Of a stretch of DNA of 64,000 bases, positions 21,540 through 32,639 are shown one piece after another. The notes under the pieces are model-generated. The model was not told the origin of the DNA. It made no database searches and saw nothing but the letters and a program-made list of their open reading frames with translations. Source of the stretch: Aquilaria yunnanensis (Eukaryota > Streptophyta > Magnoliopsida > Malvales > Thymelaeaceae). The first letter of the stretch is position 1. The number at the start of each line of letters is the position of its first letter. Location of the stretch: positions 34,566,501 through 34,630,500 of the forward strand of contig CM077593.1 in NCBI GenBank assembly GCA_039654915.1, read 5' to 3'. The translations under genes were made by a program, and so were the position numbers.

Positions 21540-24150
21540 AATTCTGGAGAGAAAGTCAATATATACAATATTTAGTTTGTTGCAAATTTTCTTGAAAGGA
21601 ATTTGATATCAGTATTTTTAGTCCATCAGGAGAAGTTGTTCGTGATAATGCAACATAGAGCTAACCATATGTGAATGTTGGTTCTAACCAATACACTCCA
21701 ATCTTATTCAACAATTGTCCTTGGATTTTGTTTATGGTCATTGCATAGCAAAGTTTTATAGAGGATTGCTAGTCATTGCATAGCAAAGTATTATAGAGGA
21801 TTGCCTTCTTTTAAATATGAATGGTAAATTATTAGCTTTATATGTCAAGGGGACTCTTTGTGTTATGATCATTCGGGTGCCATTACAAGGAAAGTTTTAT
21901 AGCAACGTTTATGGTTATTGCATACTAAAGTTTTGTAGGGAATTGCCTTCTCTTAAATATGAATGGTAAATTATTAGCTTTATATATCAATGAGACTCTT
22001 AGAATGTAGACTTTGTGGCCTATCTTTGTTTCCGTCATAATCTTTGCTTCAATGATTTTGATAGCCAGTTGTGTTATGATTTTCGGGTTCCATTACACAA
22101 ATCTACAACTTGATTGAAACTTATGATTAGCGTCACTGGCACCTATTTTCATATGGAGTTTATGGCAAGATGAGCTGATAAAGTTTAAGTTGTTTAGATA
22201 TTCAGTAGGGAAAAATGTCTCTATTTCTTCATGATTGCTTGCAAGAGATAAAGTACAGTTTGACTTGTAATAGGTCAAGAGTTTAGATGGTACTAATGAG
22301 AGCGCATACTAGTTAAGCGAGTCTACAACATCATTCTTAGGACAAACTATTGCTCTATCTTACAGGTGCTCGGGATTTGGGCTAGTTAAATCATTGTAGA
22401 TGAATTCTATTAGTTTTTTAATTTCATTTTCATCATCTACAATCAAATATTGTTTTGAAATTCTAATCCACTTGCTGTTTGCATCTTCATTGTCATCAAC
22501 ACCATCAAAAGTTCCATTTCCTATTATGAGGAGCGAATAGGAAAAGTTCTTTATTTTTTGTAACCTCATATTTTGTTCTAAGTTATGAATGTTGATTGAC
22601 ATCCATAGTGGTGAAGCAATAATATAAGTAGAGATAATTTCTTTTTTCATTGCCCTTTTTTTAAGATTGCCTAAAATCATTCCAAGAATGATTAATTTAC
22701 CACTGAAAGCCTTATCAGGTTCATTTAATACGTCGCTAAATGTTCTATCAAGTAATTCAAAGTACTGTCGGTCATTCATTGGTGCTCTATCCCATACTAT
22801 CAGGGTTGTTTCTTCAAGCAGCTTTGCTAATTGGGTCTTCTTTTTCATGTGCAAATTGACTTTTCTAAGAGTTCTAGTGGTAATTTGAATCTAGAGTGTG
22901 TTCTACCTACTGCTAGTAGAAGAAAAGTGGTGCCTGAAGATGCAATAGCAAGCACAATGTCACCATTTACTTTAAGGTGGCTTATGATTGTTTTCCAAAG
23001 AATAGTCTTCCCAGTCCCCCCAGGACCATACAAAAAAAACAATACTTGTTTCTTTATTTTCTAGGCATGCATGATAGTTTTATATATGTGTTTCTATTTT
23101 GCATTTAGTTTCATTCTCAATGTTCTATGTTCAACAGAAACAACTTAATAACCATAGCCTCTTTCTTCTATGTGAATTCTAATTTATAGGTTAGCCATTG
23201 AGTCAGCTAAAAAGCAAAGAAAGACCAAAGTTACACAATGTATTTGATGGCATGTTCATTAGGCTTTCAATCTTACATAAGATGTAATTTTAGATTCTAA
23301 ATCATTGATGTATGTGCAAGAAGATGATGCTTATGCGTTTACTTTGTTCATGACATTGTCTACCATTTTTTGCCTATATTGATTTTAGAAATTTTTACGA
23401 TTTGATATGTCAAAAAATAACAACATGTTGACGAATAAAAGATTATGTTTAAAAGAGGTTGCCCATTCTTCTACTTCAATAAATGCTAGCCCCATCCTCT
23501 ATCATTTCCAGGTAGACCCATTGCCTCTTAGGTAGTGCAATATGTAGGTATAATTGCATTGTTAACTTTTCTAATAACTTTAAATGATTGGGGATGTATG
23601 TACACCAACTTGCCAATCAAACTTCTAATATCACAAAAGATCATTCTAAGGTAGAACAACTCACTTGAGTAGGGACGTATCTACATCAACTTGCCAGTCA
23701 TATTTCTTTGCTTTCTTTTGCTCCAAAACCTTCCATCACAATGCCAAACATACTCTTTTGGGAAATCTATGTATTGGATTTGTTTGCATCATTAGATGTT
23801 TTATTCATCACCATCCATTCAGTTAATGTGGTCTTTTTTGTAGTAGGGTTGTCAACAATAAATTGAAGACTTTGTCTTCTTCTAAATGTCACTTGGTGCT
23901 AAAGCAGAAGATGGACAACTTACACTGAAGGATCTCAATAGTGGATGTCAAATTCAAATGTCCTCCAACATGTTTCATATGAACAAATTAATCAACATTC
24001 AAGGAAATTTTGTACTACATTTATATGTTTGTGCCTTTTATTACCTTCCTCAGTTGAGGTACTATCATAGGATTTTTTTTGTAATATGTTTAGCACTTTT
24101 TGATATATATTTGAATAAGTATTTAATTAACATACTATGCCCAAAATACT
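21540..24150 (-). pseudogene. Helitron helicase (PIF1-like) remnant
   Basis: Minus-strand fragments match the C-terminal half of plant Helitron Rep/helicases. In order: SYETCWRTFEFDIHY, FPKEYVWHCDGRFW (about 23780), then the helicase with LYGPGGTGKTILWKTI (Walker A, about 22990-23040), VLAIASSGTTFLLL and LIVWDRAPM (Walker B region, normally DEAPM). These are followed by NEPDKAFSGK, FFPTEYLNNLNF and a C-terminal GLKILISNSF. The arrangement is that of Helitrons, rolling-circle DNA transposons. The nuclease part and the CTRR/hairpin terminus are not visible. Frameshifts and stops throughout. Confidence 0.85.
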
Positions 24151-24459
24151 CTTCATTCATATGTGCAAGAAATGCAAGAGACAGTTTTCTATTGTATGGA
24201 ACAATAAAATAGTTATCCAATTTAATCACATTTTTAATGACATAATTTCCATCATTTCTTTTTCTATATTGGATAAACCATTGTTATCACATGAACTGGA
24301 TGGATGATATTTTTTCAAAAGTTTTTTAGACCAAGATCCTGGCCTCATACACAATAAATCAGGATATGTAAAACAATAAAGGCCAAGGAGCATGCCTCTT
24401 GAGAAGAGGGAGGGGAAACAACGCCTCTTGGAGAGTAGGAGAGGCTAGTTGGTCGATAT
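24151..24459. other. unassigned AT-rich spacer
   Basis: Between the Helitron fragment and the Athila-like LTR. It contains GCCTCTTGAGAAGAGG and CCTCTTGGAGAG short repeats but no gene I can support. Confidence 0.4.
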
Positions 24460-24564
24460 ATCCTCAACCTAACTTTAAAAATGTGAGTATGAGAAACTAG
24501 GGCAAGTTCACCTATCTCTCTATAGCATAGGGTTAGTGAGTATCAAGTGTCATATTCCATGGGT
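24460..24564 (-). repeat. left end of an Athila-like LTR
   Basis: The stretch with CTCTCTATAGCATAGGGTTAG and TCATATTCCATG matches the LTR at 60866-62200 (near 60945-60990). The rest of this LTR is at 56052-57603, beyond Tat-A. The left boundary is approximate. Confidence 0.55.
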
Positions 24565-25203
24565 TGTTATGAGTGTTATTACTCCCCCTTGGACAAGAAA
24601 GCACCCTAACTCAGCTTATTCACTTACAACCCTAGGAATGCAACATAACTAACTTTGGAAAGGGACCTGACAACCCCTTTGCATGGCAAGCCAACCTTGG
24701 AAGGATAGCTTACCACTCTCAGTAGCATTACAGTCTCCCGAACACAAATTTGCCTTTGGTAGGCTCCCTAATGACCTCAACAGAAGGTGACAAACACCTA
24801 GTCCCTAAGATCATTAACAGGAACCCTCCACATGCCCCTGACTGAGTGGCTGTGTGAAATTGTTTGAGGCCAGTTGGAGACATCTCTCTCGAGGTACGGA
24901 CTGGAGGTCCTCTAAAATCCAATCGACAACGTGTCCAGATCTCCTAAGCTTGGGTAAGGTGGCCATTTTTTTAAGAACCCTATAAATACTTTGGAGGCTC
25001 CTAGTTAATACATCAGAAACACTTTCCTGTTCATTGCTCTTGAGAATTGCTCCCTCACATACTAACTTGAGCATTGGAGGTTCTCTCCTTGGTAGTATTC
25101 TGGGGAACCACCTAACCTTTGTTTCACTATACTGTAGGTGCTATTCAAGCTACTACACTCCAGGGGTCACCATGTCATATATTGAAGATGTATTAGAGCA
25201 TCA
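24565..25203 (+). repeat. Tat-A 5' LTR
   Basis: Aligns with the 3' LTR at 55325-56051, sharing CAGCTTATTCACTTACAACCC and the ending GAGCATCA. It is about 90 bp shorter, with loss near its start. A TATA box lies at 24981-24988. An ATG at 25172 (MSYIEDVLE) lies within the last 35 bases. Confidence 0.78.
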
Positions 25204-25204
25204 C

Positions 25205-25224
25205 TTGACCTCGTCTATGGGAAC
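25205..25224 (+). other. Tat-A primer-binding site (degenerate)
   Basis: Begins one base after the LTR CATCA end and retains GTCTATGGGAAC, similar to the GTCTGTGGGAA part of primer sites common in Tat/Grande-type elements. The Tat-B counterpart is at 40901-40920 on the minus strand. Confidence 0.5.
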
Positions 25225-25225
25225 C

Positions 25226-26930
25226 CATTCCTAGGCTGCTGTTGTGGAAACTCAGCGTTCCAAGGACAAAAGAGTTCCGAAGTCCCAGTCCACACCGAAG
25301 ACTCAAGCAACAGCAAATCAGCCACCTTCGGAGCCTTCTCTACTGAAGGACAAATGTTCTCTGATGGTCACAATAGGTTTTCTACATAATTTTCAGTGCC
25401 CTATTATGGCCAAGATGACACAACAACTTAACCAAAGGTGGTCATAAACCCGTTCACACGAAAGGACACCTTCACCAGAGGCCCATCTAGAAAGAAATCG
25501 CCAATCACCTCGTCAGAGCCTAGCCAACAAAAACCTCAATCATGAGTCTTCAATAGAGAACTTGCCGTCGCATGGGCACCACATGGCAAGGTCCAGATCA
25601 AAAGAACTAAGGACTTCACGGAGAAGGAGTCCTTCTCCAAGTGAAAGAACTTCATCCCCCCGTCAATGAAGTTATTCACCCAGAAGGAGACATCATTCAC
25701 CTTTACCACTCTATTCCCAGTAATAGGCAGAAGGTAGCATTACCATTTTAAAGGAAAAAATCTTGGAGAGGTTGGACAAGGTTCAGAGACAAATCTCCCG
25801 AAAGCCCATCTGGTCGAGGTTGTTTGAGATCTTTACAAGAGATGAGTCTCAATTTGTTTAGATAGTGGTGGAAGCACCCATGCCCAGTGCTTCCCAGGTA
25901 CCTCATCTAGAAATCCATGACAGGTGAAGTGATCCCTAGGCCCATCTAACCAAATATAGGAAAAGCATGGTGCTAAATGGGGCTAATGACACCACCTTCT
26001 GCAAATATTTTGAGGTAACCTTGTCAGGACCAGCTACTGCGTGGCATAACTCTTTGGCACCTGGAATCATTGCGTGGTTCCAAGAGCTATCCACCGCATT
26101 TACATAATAATTCATCAGAAGCAAGCCAACGGCAAAGATGTCGGTCTAGATATTTGACATAGCCCAAAAAAATGGAAAGACTATTTGGGATTATGTTGAA
26201 ATATTCAACTGTGAAACCCTCAATGTCCTTGGCTTCTGCCCAAAAATTAGAATTCTCGTAATGATCTGAGGGCTCAAAAAGGACTTCCAGGTCTTCTACA
26301 TGTTTTGAAAAGATCCCTAGAAAGAATAGGGGAGTTCTATCAAAGGGCCAAACATCATATGACCATCAAAAAATTGAGAATGGGTAGGGAGAAAGCAGAC
26401 TATCAACCTCCTGAAGGTCAAAACCCCAACCTCGATACTAAGGCAAAGGAGGTAGAAGACCTCAGAAAGCCAGAGGCAAAAGGCCATTAACATTCACCCC
26501 CTTAAACACTACAAGGACAACATTCTAATGGCCTTAGAAAAGTAAGGGACCTCGATCCATCATTCGAAGGTCATGACCTTAGACAACAAGAAAAATATGA
26601 AGAAGTACTATCAATTTCATCAAGATCACGGGCATTACACCGAATGCTGCTCCCAGTTGAGAAAATACATTGAATCCCTGATTAAGCAAGGGCAACTTCA
26701 TTATTACTTGTGAATACCCTACCCAAGCCTCGGGAAAAAAAGGATGATGAAAAGAAGGGTGAAGATGAAGAATACGATTCGGTAAACACTGGACCAACCA
26801 AAGTCCAAAGAAACATTCCCCTACTTCAGCCAAGGTCATCCAAACAATCACTACTAGAATACCCTTGGTTGATAGGAAGAGGAAGGTAAGAGAGATAGCA
26901 ATGATGGAATTCAACAGCCTGCGAACAAGT
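25226..26930 (+). pseudogene. gag: Tat-A Gag (disrupted)
   Basis: Capsid polyprotein of the gypsy element. Recognisable segments: AAVVETQRSKDKRVPKSQS at the start (paralogous to Tat-B AVVKTKRSKDKG), a capsid region with a YFEVTLSGPATAWHN-like stretch near 26000, a segment near 26310 with FYQRAKHHM, and near 26600 YYQFHQDHGHYTECC, the degenerate zinc-knuckle-like motif of this lineage, followed by RKYIESLIKQGQLHYY. The expected start codon just after the primer site is lost and a TAG stands at 25232-25234. Frameshifts are numerous. Confidence 0.72.
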
Positions 26931-28116
26931 TCACCCAAAGGGACATCTCAGTGGTGAAATTTCCACACAATGACCCTATCCTCTTTACTGTAAGGATTAG
27001 AAACTGGGACATCAAGAAAGTACCCTGTGATGATGGTTTGAATGCTAATGTCCTATTTGCCCATTCGCTACTGAGTTTGGGTATTCCTGAAAGTGAGCTC
27101 AAACCTATGACTTCACGTACATTCGAGATTGGCCCTGTAGAACTCCTAGTATTGGGATGGGTTGACCTGCCACTAATGTTAAAAGGCGCCTCAGTCAAGT
27201 CAGGCAAAGAACTCTTTGCCTCCACCATGACAAGATTCTTTGTCATAAATGTCACATCATCATACAATGCCATCCTCGGCAGGCAAACTCAAGGCAACCT
27301 TTACCTTTGGACTGACATTAAATACTTAATAGTCACCTTTGAAACAAAGGAAGGAGATGCAAAAATATGCGTTGACTAGGCCAAAGTAAGAAAAGTATTC
27401 AATAGAGCAAGGCAAAATCTTGCCAAAGTCCATCAATAGAGTTTGGGAAAGGATAGCATGCTTGCCAAAAATAGGCTAAAAGGGGAAAAATGTGATAGTG
27501 AGAAGATATAAATTGAGGATTTAGAACTAGTTCTTGGCTGAAGTACCTGAGTGGGGAAACACTTGGCCCAAGAGGAAAAAGACAAGGTTGTATCTTTGAT
27601 ATTAAAGAACAAAGACCTATTCGCTTACTCCTCAAAGGACATGCCTGGAATCAATTTGGACATAATCTAGCATAGCCTAAAAGTAAGCCTCGAAGCTAAG
27701 CCTATTTGACAGCAAAAATGCACCATATTGTCACACAAGGGTGACTTAGTTAAAAAAGAAATCCAATGACTCTTGGAAGCTGGCATATTAAGAGAAGTTA
27801 AATCCCCTGATTAGCATAGCAACATCATCATTGCCACTAAGCAAGGAAGTGATAAACTCTAAATATGTATCAACTTCAAGAGTGTTAATGATGCCTGTCC
27901 AAAAGACTTATATCCCCTACCTTCAATTGTTCGGTTGGTAGACTCCATAGCTGAACACGCATCACTGAGGTTTTTGGATGTGTTCAGTGAGTATCACCAA
28001 ATTTGAATGAACCTTGAAGGTGAGGAAAAAATAGCATTCATAACCAACGTGGGAACGTATTGTTACGTAATGATGCCCTTTAGCCTCAAGAATGTAGGAG
28101 ACACATATCAAAGGCT
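26931..28116 (+). pseudogene. pol: Tat-A protease and N-terminal reverse transcriptase
   Basis: The protease part is open at 26951-27379. CDDGLNANVLF occupies the active-site position, and LGRQTQGNLYLWTD and YLIVTFETKEGDAKI follow. The reverse transcriptase starts near 27640 with the MPGI and KPIXQQK region, EAGILREV, ICINFKSVNDACPKD and FLDVFSEYHQI, and ends at the MPFSLKNVGDTYQRL motif, where Tat-B is inserted. Scattered stops. The catalytic YVDD is on the far side, at 49231-49242. Confidence 0.82.
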
Positions 28117-28835
28117 TGATGCTCTAGCGCATCTTTAATGTAAGACATGTTGAACCTTTGGCAGACCTTCACCTGAGTAGCAGCTGCAGTACATGAATAA
28201 TATGCGTTAGGAACTCCCCATAGTGGGTTTTTGGAGGAGGGATCACTGATGCCCAAGTCAGTATGCAAAGGGAGAAGTTGTTATGAGTTAAGAGTAGAGA
28301 ATAGAAAAGGAGGATACCTCTTCTCTTTTATCTGGGAGCCTCCCCCGAGTATTGATAGAAGTCTAGGAGGAGGAGGCTGTTATGGTTAGCCTGACCAGAT
28401 CAAGACACGTGTTCGGCCAGATTTGGTTCGTACTTTCAGGGAGAGGTGTATACAACTAGCCATACGTGGTTATGCCTAGAGGGTAGGAGCATGTGCAAGG
28501 TTTCTGTTAGAGATCCCCAACTATATTTATAATTTCTAACTAAGACGCCTTGGGGATCTAAGACCCCTTTCGGACTAAAGGGTGACTGGAGAAAGCCCTT
28601 TGGATTGGCGGACATTTTTGGGAGGCATTTCTTCTATCGAGGATGATAAACCTACATTCCCGAGTTTGGTAAGATACACTCCTGAGGATGACAAATAGTC
28701 TTTTTCCTGGAGTCCGTCATATACTTTCCGAAGGTGGTGTCGATCCTTCTCCCAAGGTTGTTATGAACCCTCCAGCGTGGTGTCAGGTCTACCAATAAGA
28801 AAGTTATGTGGGCAATAGCCATTCGACTATCACAT
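28117..28835 (-). repeat. Tat-B 3' LTR, 719 bp
   Basis: Minus-strand LTR starting TGTGATAGTCG (28835) and ending CTAGAGCATCA (28117). A purine-rich GAGGAGGCA lies just upstream, as expected for its polypurine tract. The TATA box position reads TATCAATA, a loss compared with the 5' LTR. It encodes MSYIKDALEHQ near its end, like the other Tat LTRs. Confidence 0.85.
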
Positions 28836-29616
28836 GCCTCCTCTGAGGGACCGAAGTTGTATCTTCAGTACTAATCAATCGAGAACATGTTACAAAAATC
28901 CTGCCCTTGGGAAGCTGAGGCTATCCTTGGTAAAAGAACTTCCTTTCACCGAGGTTGCCCCTTTGGCCTAACTAGCTTTTTGGTTTGAGATCCTTTCTTT
29001 TGCTGATGTTTTACTCTTGGCATACTTTTGGACTCCCTGTTTATGTTCCATTTTTTGAATTTAAACTCTTGGTGAGGATGTTACTTCAAGCCAAATTCTT
29101 ATTTTTGACGAGGTCACATCTTTGCCACGTAGGGAGTTAAACTTTTTCCTTAGGGTTTTCATTCCCACTTTCTGCAAATAGAATGTCCTATCTTTTAAGT
29201 GAGCAATCATGTCACCTCAGGTTACACAACATAGACTTACTGGATAAGAAAGCATGCCCTTGTTTCTCACACCATGTGACACATGTTATTATGTCATTGG
29301 CTATCCTTCGTGTCTGTTACATAGGTTACGTCTATTCATATGTATAGGGTCATTATGGCGTCGTTTCATTTGCCTTCTTCGGCCTATGTAAAGTCATTTC
29401 TCCCTAAGGCTTCCTCACTGATCTGCTTTTAGTTCTCTCTTACTCTCCAGCTTTCTTATTTTCTTGCAACGGTGTCTTAGCGGCAGAGCGATTTCAAACC
29501 ACCATTTATTGCGATTTTCCTAGGTTCAGCAGGTTGATATTTTCTGAAGTTAGTTTTTTTTTCTTTTATTCCTCTTCCCTCAGCAATTCAAAGGTTAGTG
29601 TCATAGTTTACCAAAG
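28836..29616. other. upstream region of aORF-B
   Basis: Noncoding region between the Tat-B 3' LTR and the antisense gene. The last 230 bases are CT-rich, like the leaders of the other two antisense genes. No other gene seen. Confidence 0.55.
29385..29392 (+). promoter_or_regulatory. TATA-like box upstream of aORF-B
   Basis: TATGTAAA in the context CGGCCTATGTAAAGTC, at the position where aORF-D has TATAAA and aORF-A has TATATAT. It lies about 230 bp before the likely ATG and is followed by a CT-rich leader. Degenerate. Confidence 0.35.
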
Positions 29617-32057
29617 ATGTATTCTTCACAAGCCAAAGTCTGATCCATTCCCGAGAGTTGGACTTCACTCAACTCTCATTTAAGCTGTACCACTTCAGAA
29701 AAGCTGAAGAAGTGGTTAGCAAAATTTTTCCTTCCTTTTTATACTATGATTAGGCTTCCTAGCCCTGGCAAATTGAGATACCTTCCTTGACATAACAAGG
29801 TTATTGTTTTCAAAGCACAGCTGACGACGGGTCTTCGATATCCACTGCCGATGATGGTGAGCAAATTTTGCCAATTTCATGGCATAGTTGTTAACCAGCT
29901 ACCTCCAAAGTCCTATTATTCTTTCAATGCCTTCCTCTGCATGTGTGGGATTTTCAAGATAGACCCTTACTTAATCTTTTTCATGCAATATTATAAGCTT
30001 CATCCTATCCTGAAAACGGGTTTTACTTCTTTCCCCCTTGGGGATCCAGGAGCAAGAAATTCACTTTCATCTTCGGCACCAAGGATAGTTGGCGAGGATG
30101 GCAAAAGAAGTACTTCTGCATGGAGGTGGACAAAAAATGGAAATATATGCCTATGAAGTAGGCTTCTGGGACCCTTGATATCGATGTGATGCATCCGTTG
30201 AAGTTGCTTACCCTCGAATTAGAGTTTTAATTCGAGGAATTTGATAGCTGTGTTCAGACGGTAGCTGATTGGATGGACTAAGCTTCTTCACATCCACTAT
30301 ACCCTTTTCCAATCAGATAGAACTTCATGACCGAAGATGTACTTCGGGAGCTTGGGCTCATTCAGGAGCATGTGACTGACAAGAACATGCCAGAACCAGC
30401 ACTAGATGAGAAGAAGTCATGGCTGGTCATGCTCCTTCAAGGTGAACTTTCCTATTCAGCCCTTGTAGACAGTAAGCTTTTTCCAACTTGTCTTTTTAGA
30501 TTTTTCAGTACTTACACTAATATTTTCCTCTTTGGAGAGATGGGTGACAAATTCGCAGCCTTCTACAAGAGTTTGTTCTTTGGTTAGGCCAAGAAAGTGG
30601 AGTAGAATAAAAAGGCCCGAAAAGAAAGAAGGGACCAGCTGGACAGTCTTTGAGGGCTCCAAAGACTAAAAACATAAAGGAGGACTTTCTCCCTCCTCCC
30701 TGCGAAGAGCTGATCGAAGCCCGTAGGTTCTTCATTGAGGGCAACCATCCTACCCATTCTTCTGAGCCCCGATCCTACCGTAAAGACCCCAGAGACTTCA
30801 TTGGGGGTGGTCTTAACTGAAGAGGTGGAAGAGAGGCAGAGGAGGAAATGCAAGGAGGTTTTTACCAAGGTCCTCAACATTACTGAGTCTAACGGGGATG
30901 ACGTCGAAGTCTTACCAAGTTTGTCTCTTAGTCATTCATCTATGAATTTCTGCTTTTTAGGCATTTTAGATTTTGTAGATGAATGGCTAAGAGACAATGT
31001 GAAGAGAGAAATTCTTCGTGATTTTGCAGAGGATCAAGCTCAGATAAGGTGCATGATGGATCACACTCGAAAAAGGGCTGCTCAGGATTCAAAGATTCTA
31101 AAGGATAAGGTGCCGAGGGAACCCTTCTAGAATTTCACCGAAGACATGGATTTATTTTTGGAGGACTGCCAGAAGATGGTCCCTCAAATTGCGAAGGGCA
31201 TCATCACAAATGCCACCTTTCAATCTCTAACGAACGATTGTCCAAACGAAGAGATTCTTGCTGCTCAAATTTTCGAGCATGCTACCCAACTAACCTTTCG
31301 TCCCTTTGTACTTAGAATCTTAGCCCTTTAAACTATTGTCTCACACATCAGGCCTTTTTTCCTTGTAGCTATTAGCATACAGAGGCTACCTTTGAGCCTG
31401 GGCATCCAAGCAGTCCTCCATCCGAAGTCAAACAGAGGAAAACTTGGCCAAGGCCAAGGAGATGTTTGCGAGCTCGTGCATGAAATATGGCAAGTTCAAC
31501 AAGTTCACCAAGAAGGATCTGGCCAAGCTTTGCCAAGAGGTGCTAGAGAGCCAAAGGGGGCTTATCGACAAGTGCTCCACTAAGATATCCGACCTCGGGG
31601 TGAAGGTGGTGGAGCTAAGTTCGACGGGGAGATCTTTCAGAAGGAGAAAGAGGATGCCATATTTGATTTCACTAAGCCATTGGAAATCAATATTGAGCTT
31701 ATTGCCAAGATTGATTAGGTGAAAAAGTGGAAGAAAAAGAAATAGGTAGAGAAGGAGATAGAGGCGTTGAAGAAAAAGGTGGAACATCTGAAAACTGAGA
31801 AGGCCAGGGCAGATGAGACAACGAAGTCTTCTTGTCAAGATGGTTTCTGCCTTTCTCACCACCAGATTCTTTCATGCTTTCCTGACATCAATGTCTCCTT
31901 CCTCAGAGCCCTCAATATCCTTGAAGGACAGTCCTCACCGTGGTCAAAAAAGGAGTACCTTAACCTTCCCGGGCATCCTCTTTCAGCTGAAGATGTTGGC
32001 GACAATGATGATGATGATGATGCTGAGGAGCCTGAAGATGGGCAAAATAACCCTTAG
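29617..32057 (+). pseudogene. aORF-B: spliced antisense accessory gene of Tat-B
   Basis: Plus-strand gene running tail-to-tail with Tat-B pol. Start ATG 29617 (MYSSQAKV, then a TGA). Inferred exons: 29617-30471, 30538-31289, 31369-32057. Intron 1 is 66 bp, with donor AGTAAGC and an eroded acceptor (TTTGGAG), and splits a lysine codon as in aORF-D and aORF-A. Intron 2 is phase 0, ends TTGTAG, and its donor GT has become CT. Exon 1: FCQFHGIVVNQLPPKSYYSF (Transposase_28-like). Exon 2: SLSLSHSSM, GILDFVDEWL, EDCQKMVPQ. Exon 3: a Lys/Glu-rich coiled coil (NLAKAKEMF, KWKKKK) and an acidic tail with a run of Asp (DNDDDDDAEEPEDGQNN). Stops and shifts show it is dead. The role of this family is unknown. 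Confidence 0.78.
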
Positions 32058-32639
32058 GGATCTATATTATTATTATTTATTTTTTTACTTTATCCTTTTT
32101 AACAGAATAATCTTATTTCTCAAAATTTTGGCTAAGTCCATGATTAGCACAATCTTTGAAGTCTTTTAAGCCTTTGGCATGTTAATTACTTTGGCTAGTA
32201 TTGCTTGCTCATGAAGCTTTTTGGTTGATTCACCATCTTCAGCTAACTTACAATCTTTGGTTCAGCAGACCTCAGCAGATTCGGTCATGTACTATTGTTG
32301 ACAAAAATATTATCAAGGATTCAAAATCTTCACTATTTTTAAAAGTAATATCCTATCACTTTCTAAGAGTTATGAATATTTTCCTAAAGTGTTTTAGAAT
32401 ATAATTCAAGCAATGTTTTTAGGAAACTTGCTATGGATAAAAACACTTAGGTAGTTTTGGAAACAACCATATTCGGTTAACCTCCTTTAGTAGGCTTCCT
32501 TATGATAAGACTCCTAACATTTTAGGCAACTTTGGAGATCACCACATTCAGTGAATCTTTTTTTAGAGGCTTTTCATAATAAGGCTATTTGCTTGGAAAT
32601 TTCTAAGTGTAGAATTTTTTCAAAGAGTCTAAATGCCAT
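32058..32639. other. Tat-B spacer between aORF-B and pol
   Basis: AT-rich noncoding sequence between two converging 3' ends, equivalent to 9641-10182 in Tat-D. It includes several CCATATTCGGTTAACC and CACATTCAGTGAATC-like units. No gene. Confidence 0.55.

Noticed and set aside
23886..24212. 108-codon plus-strand open frame
   Set aside because: The opposite strand contains recognisable Helitron motifs (SYETCWRTFEFDIHY), so this is a shadow.
24560..24564. Target duplication for Tat-A (TGGGT on the left; ATTAT at 56052-56056 on the right)
   Set aside because: The two do not match, so no duplication is claimed; the left LTR terminus seems eroded.
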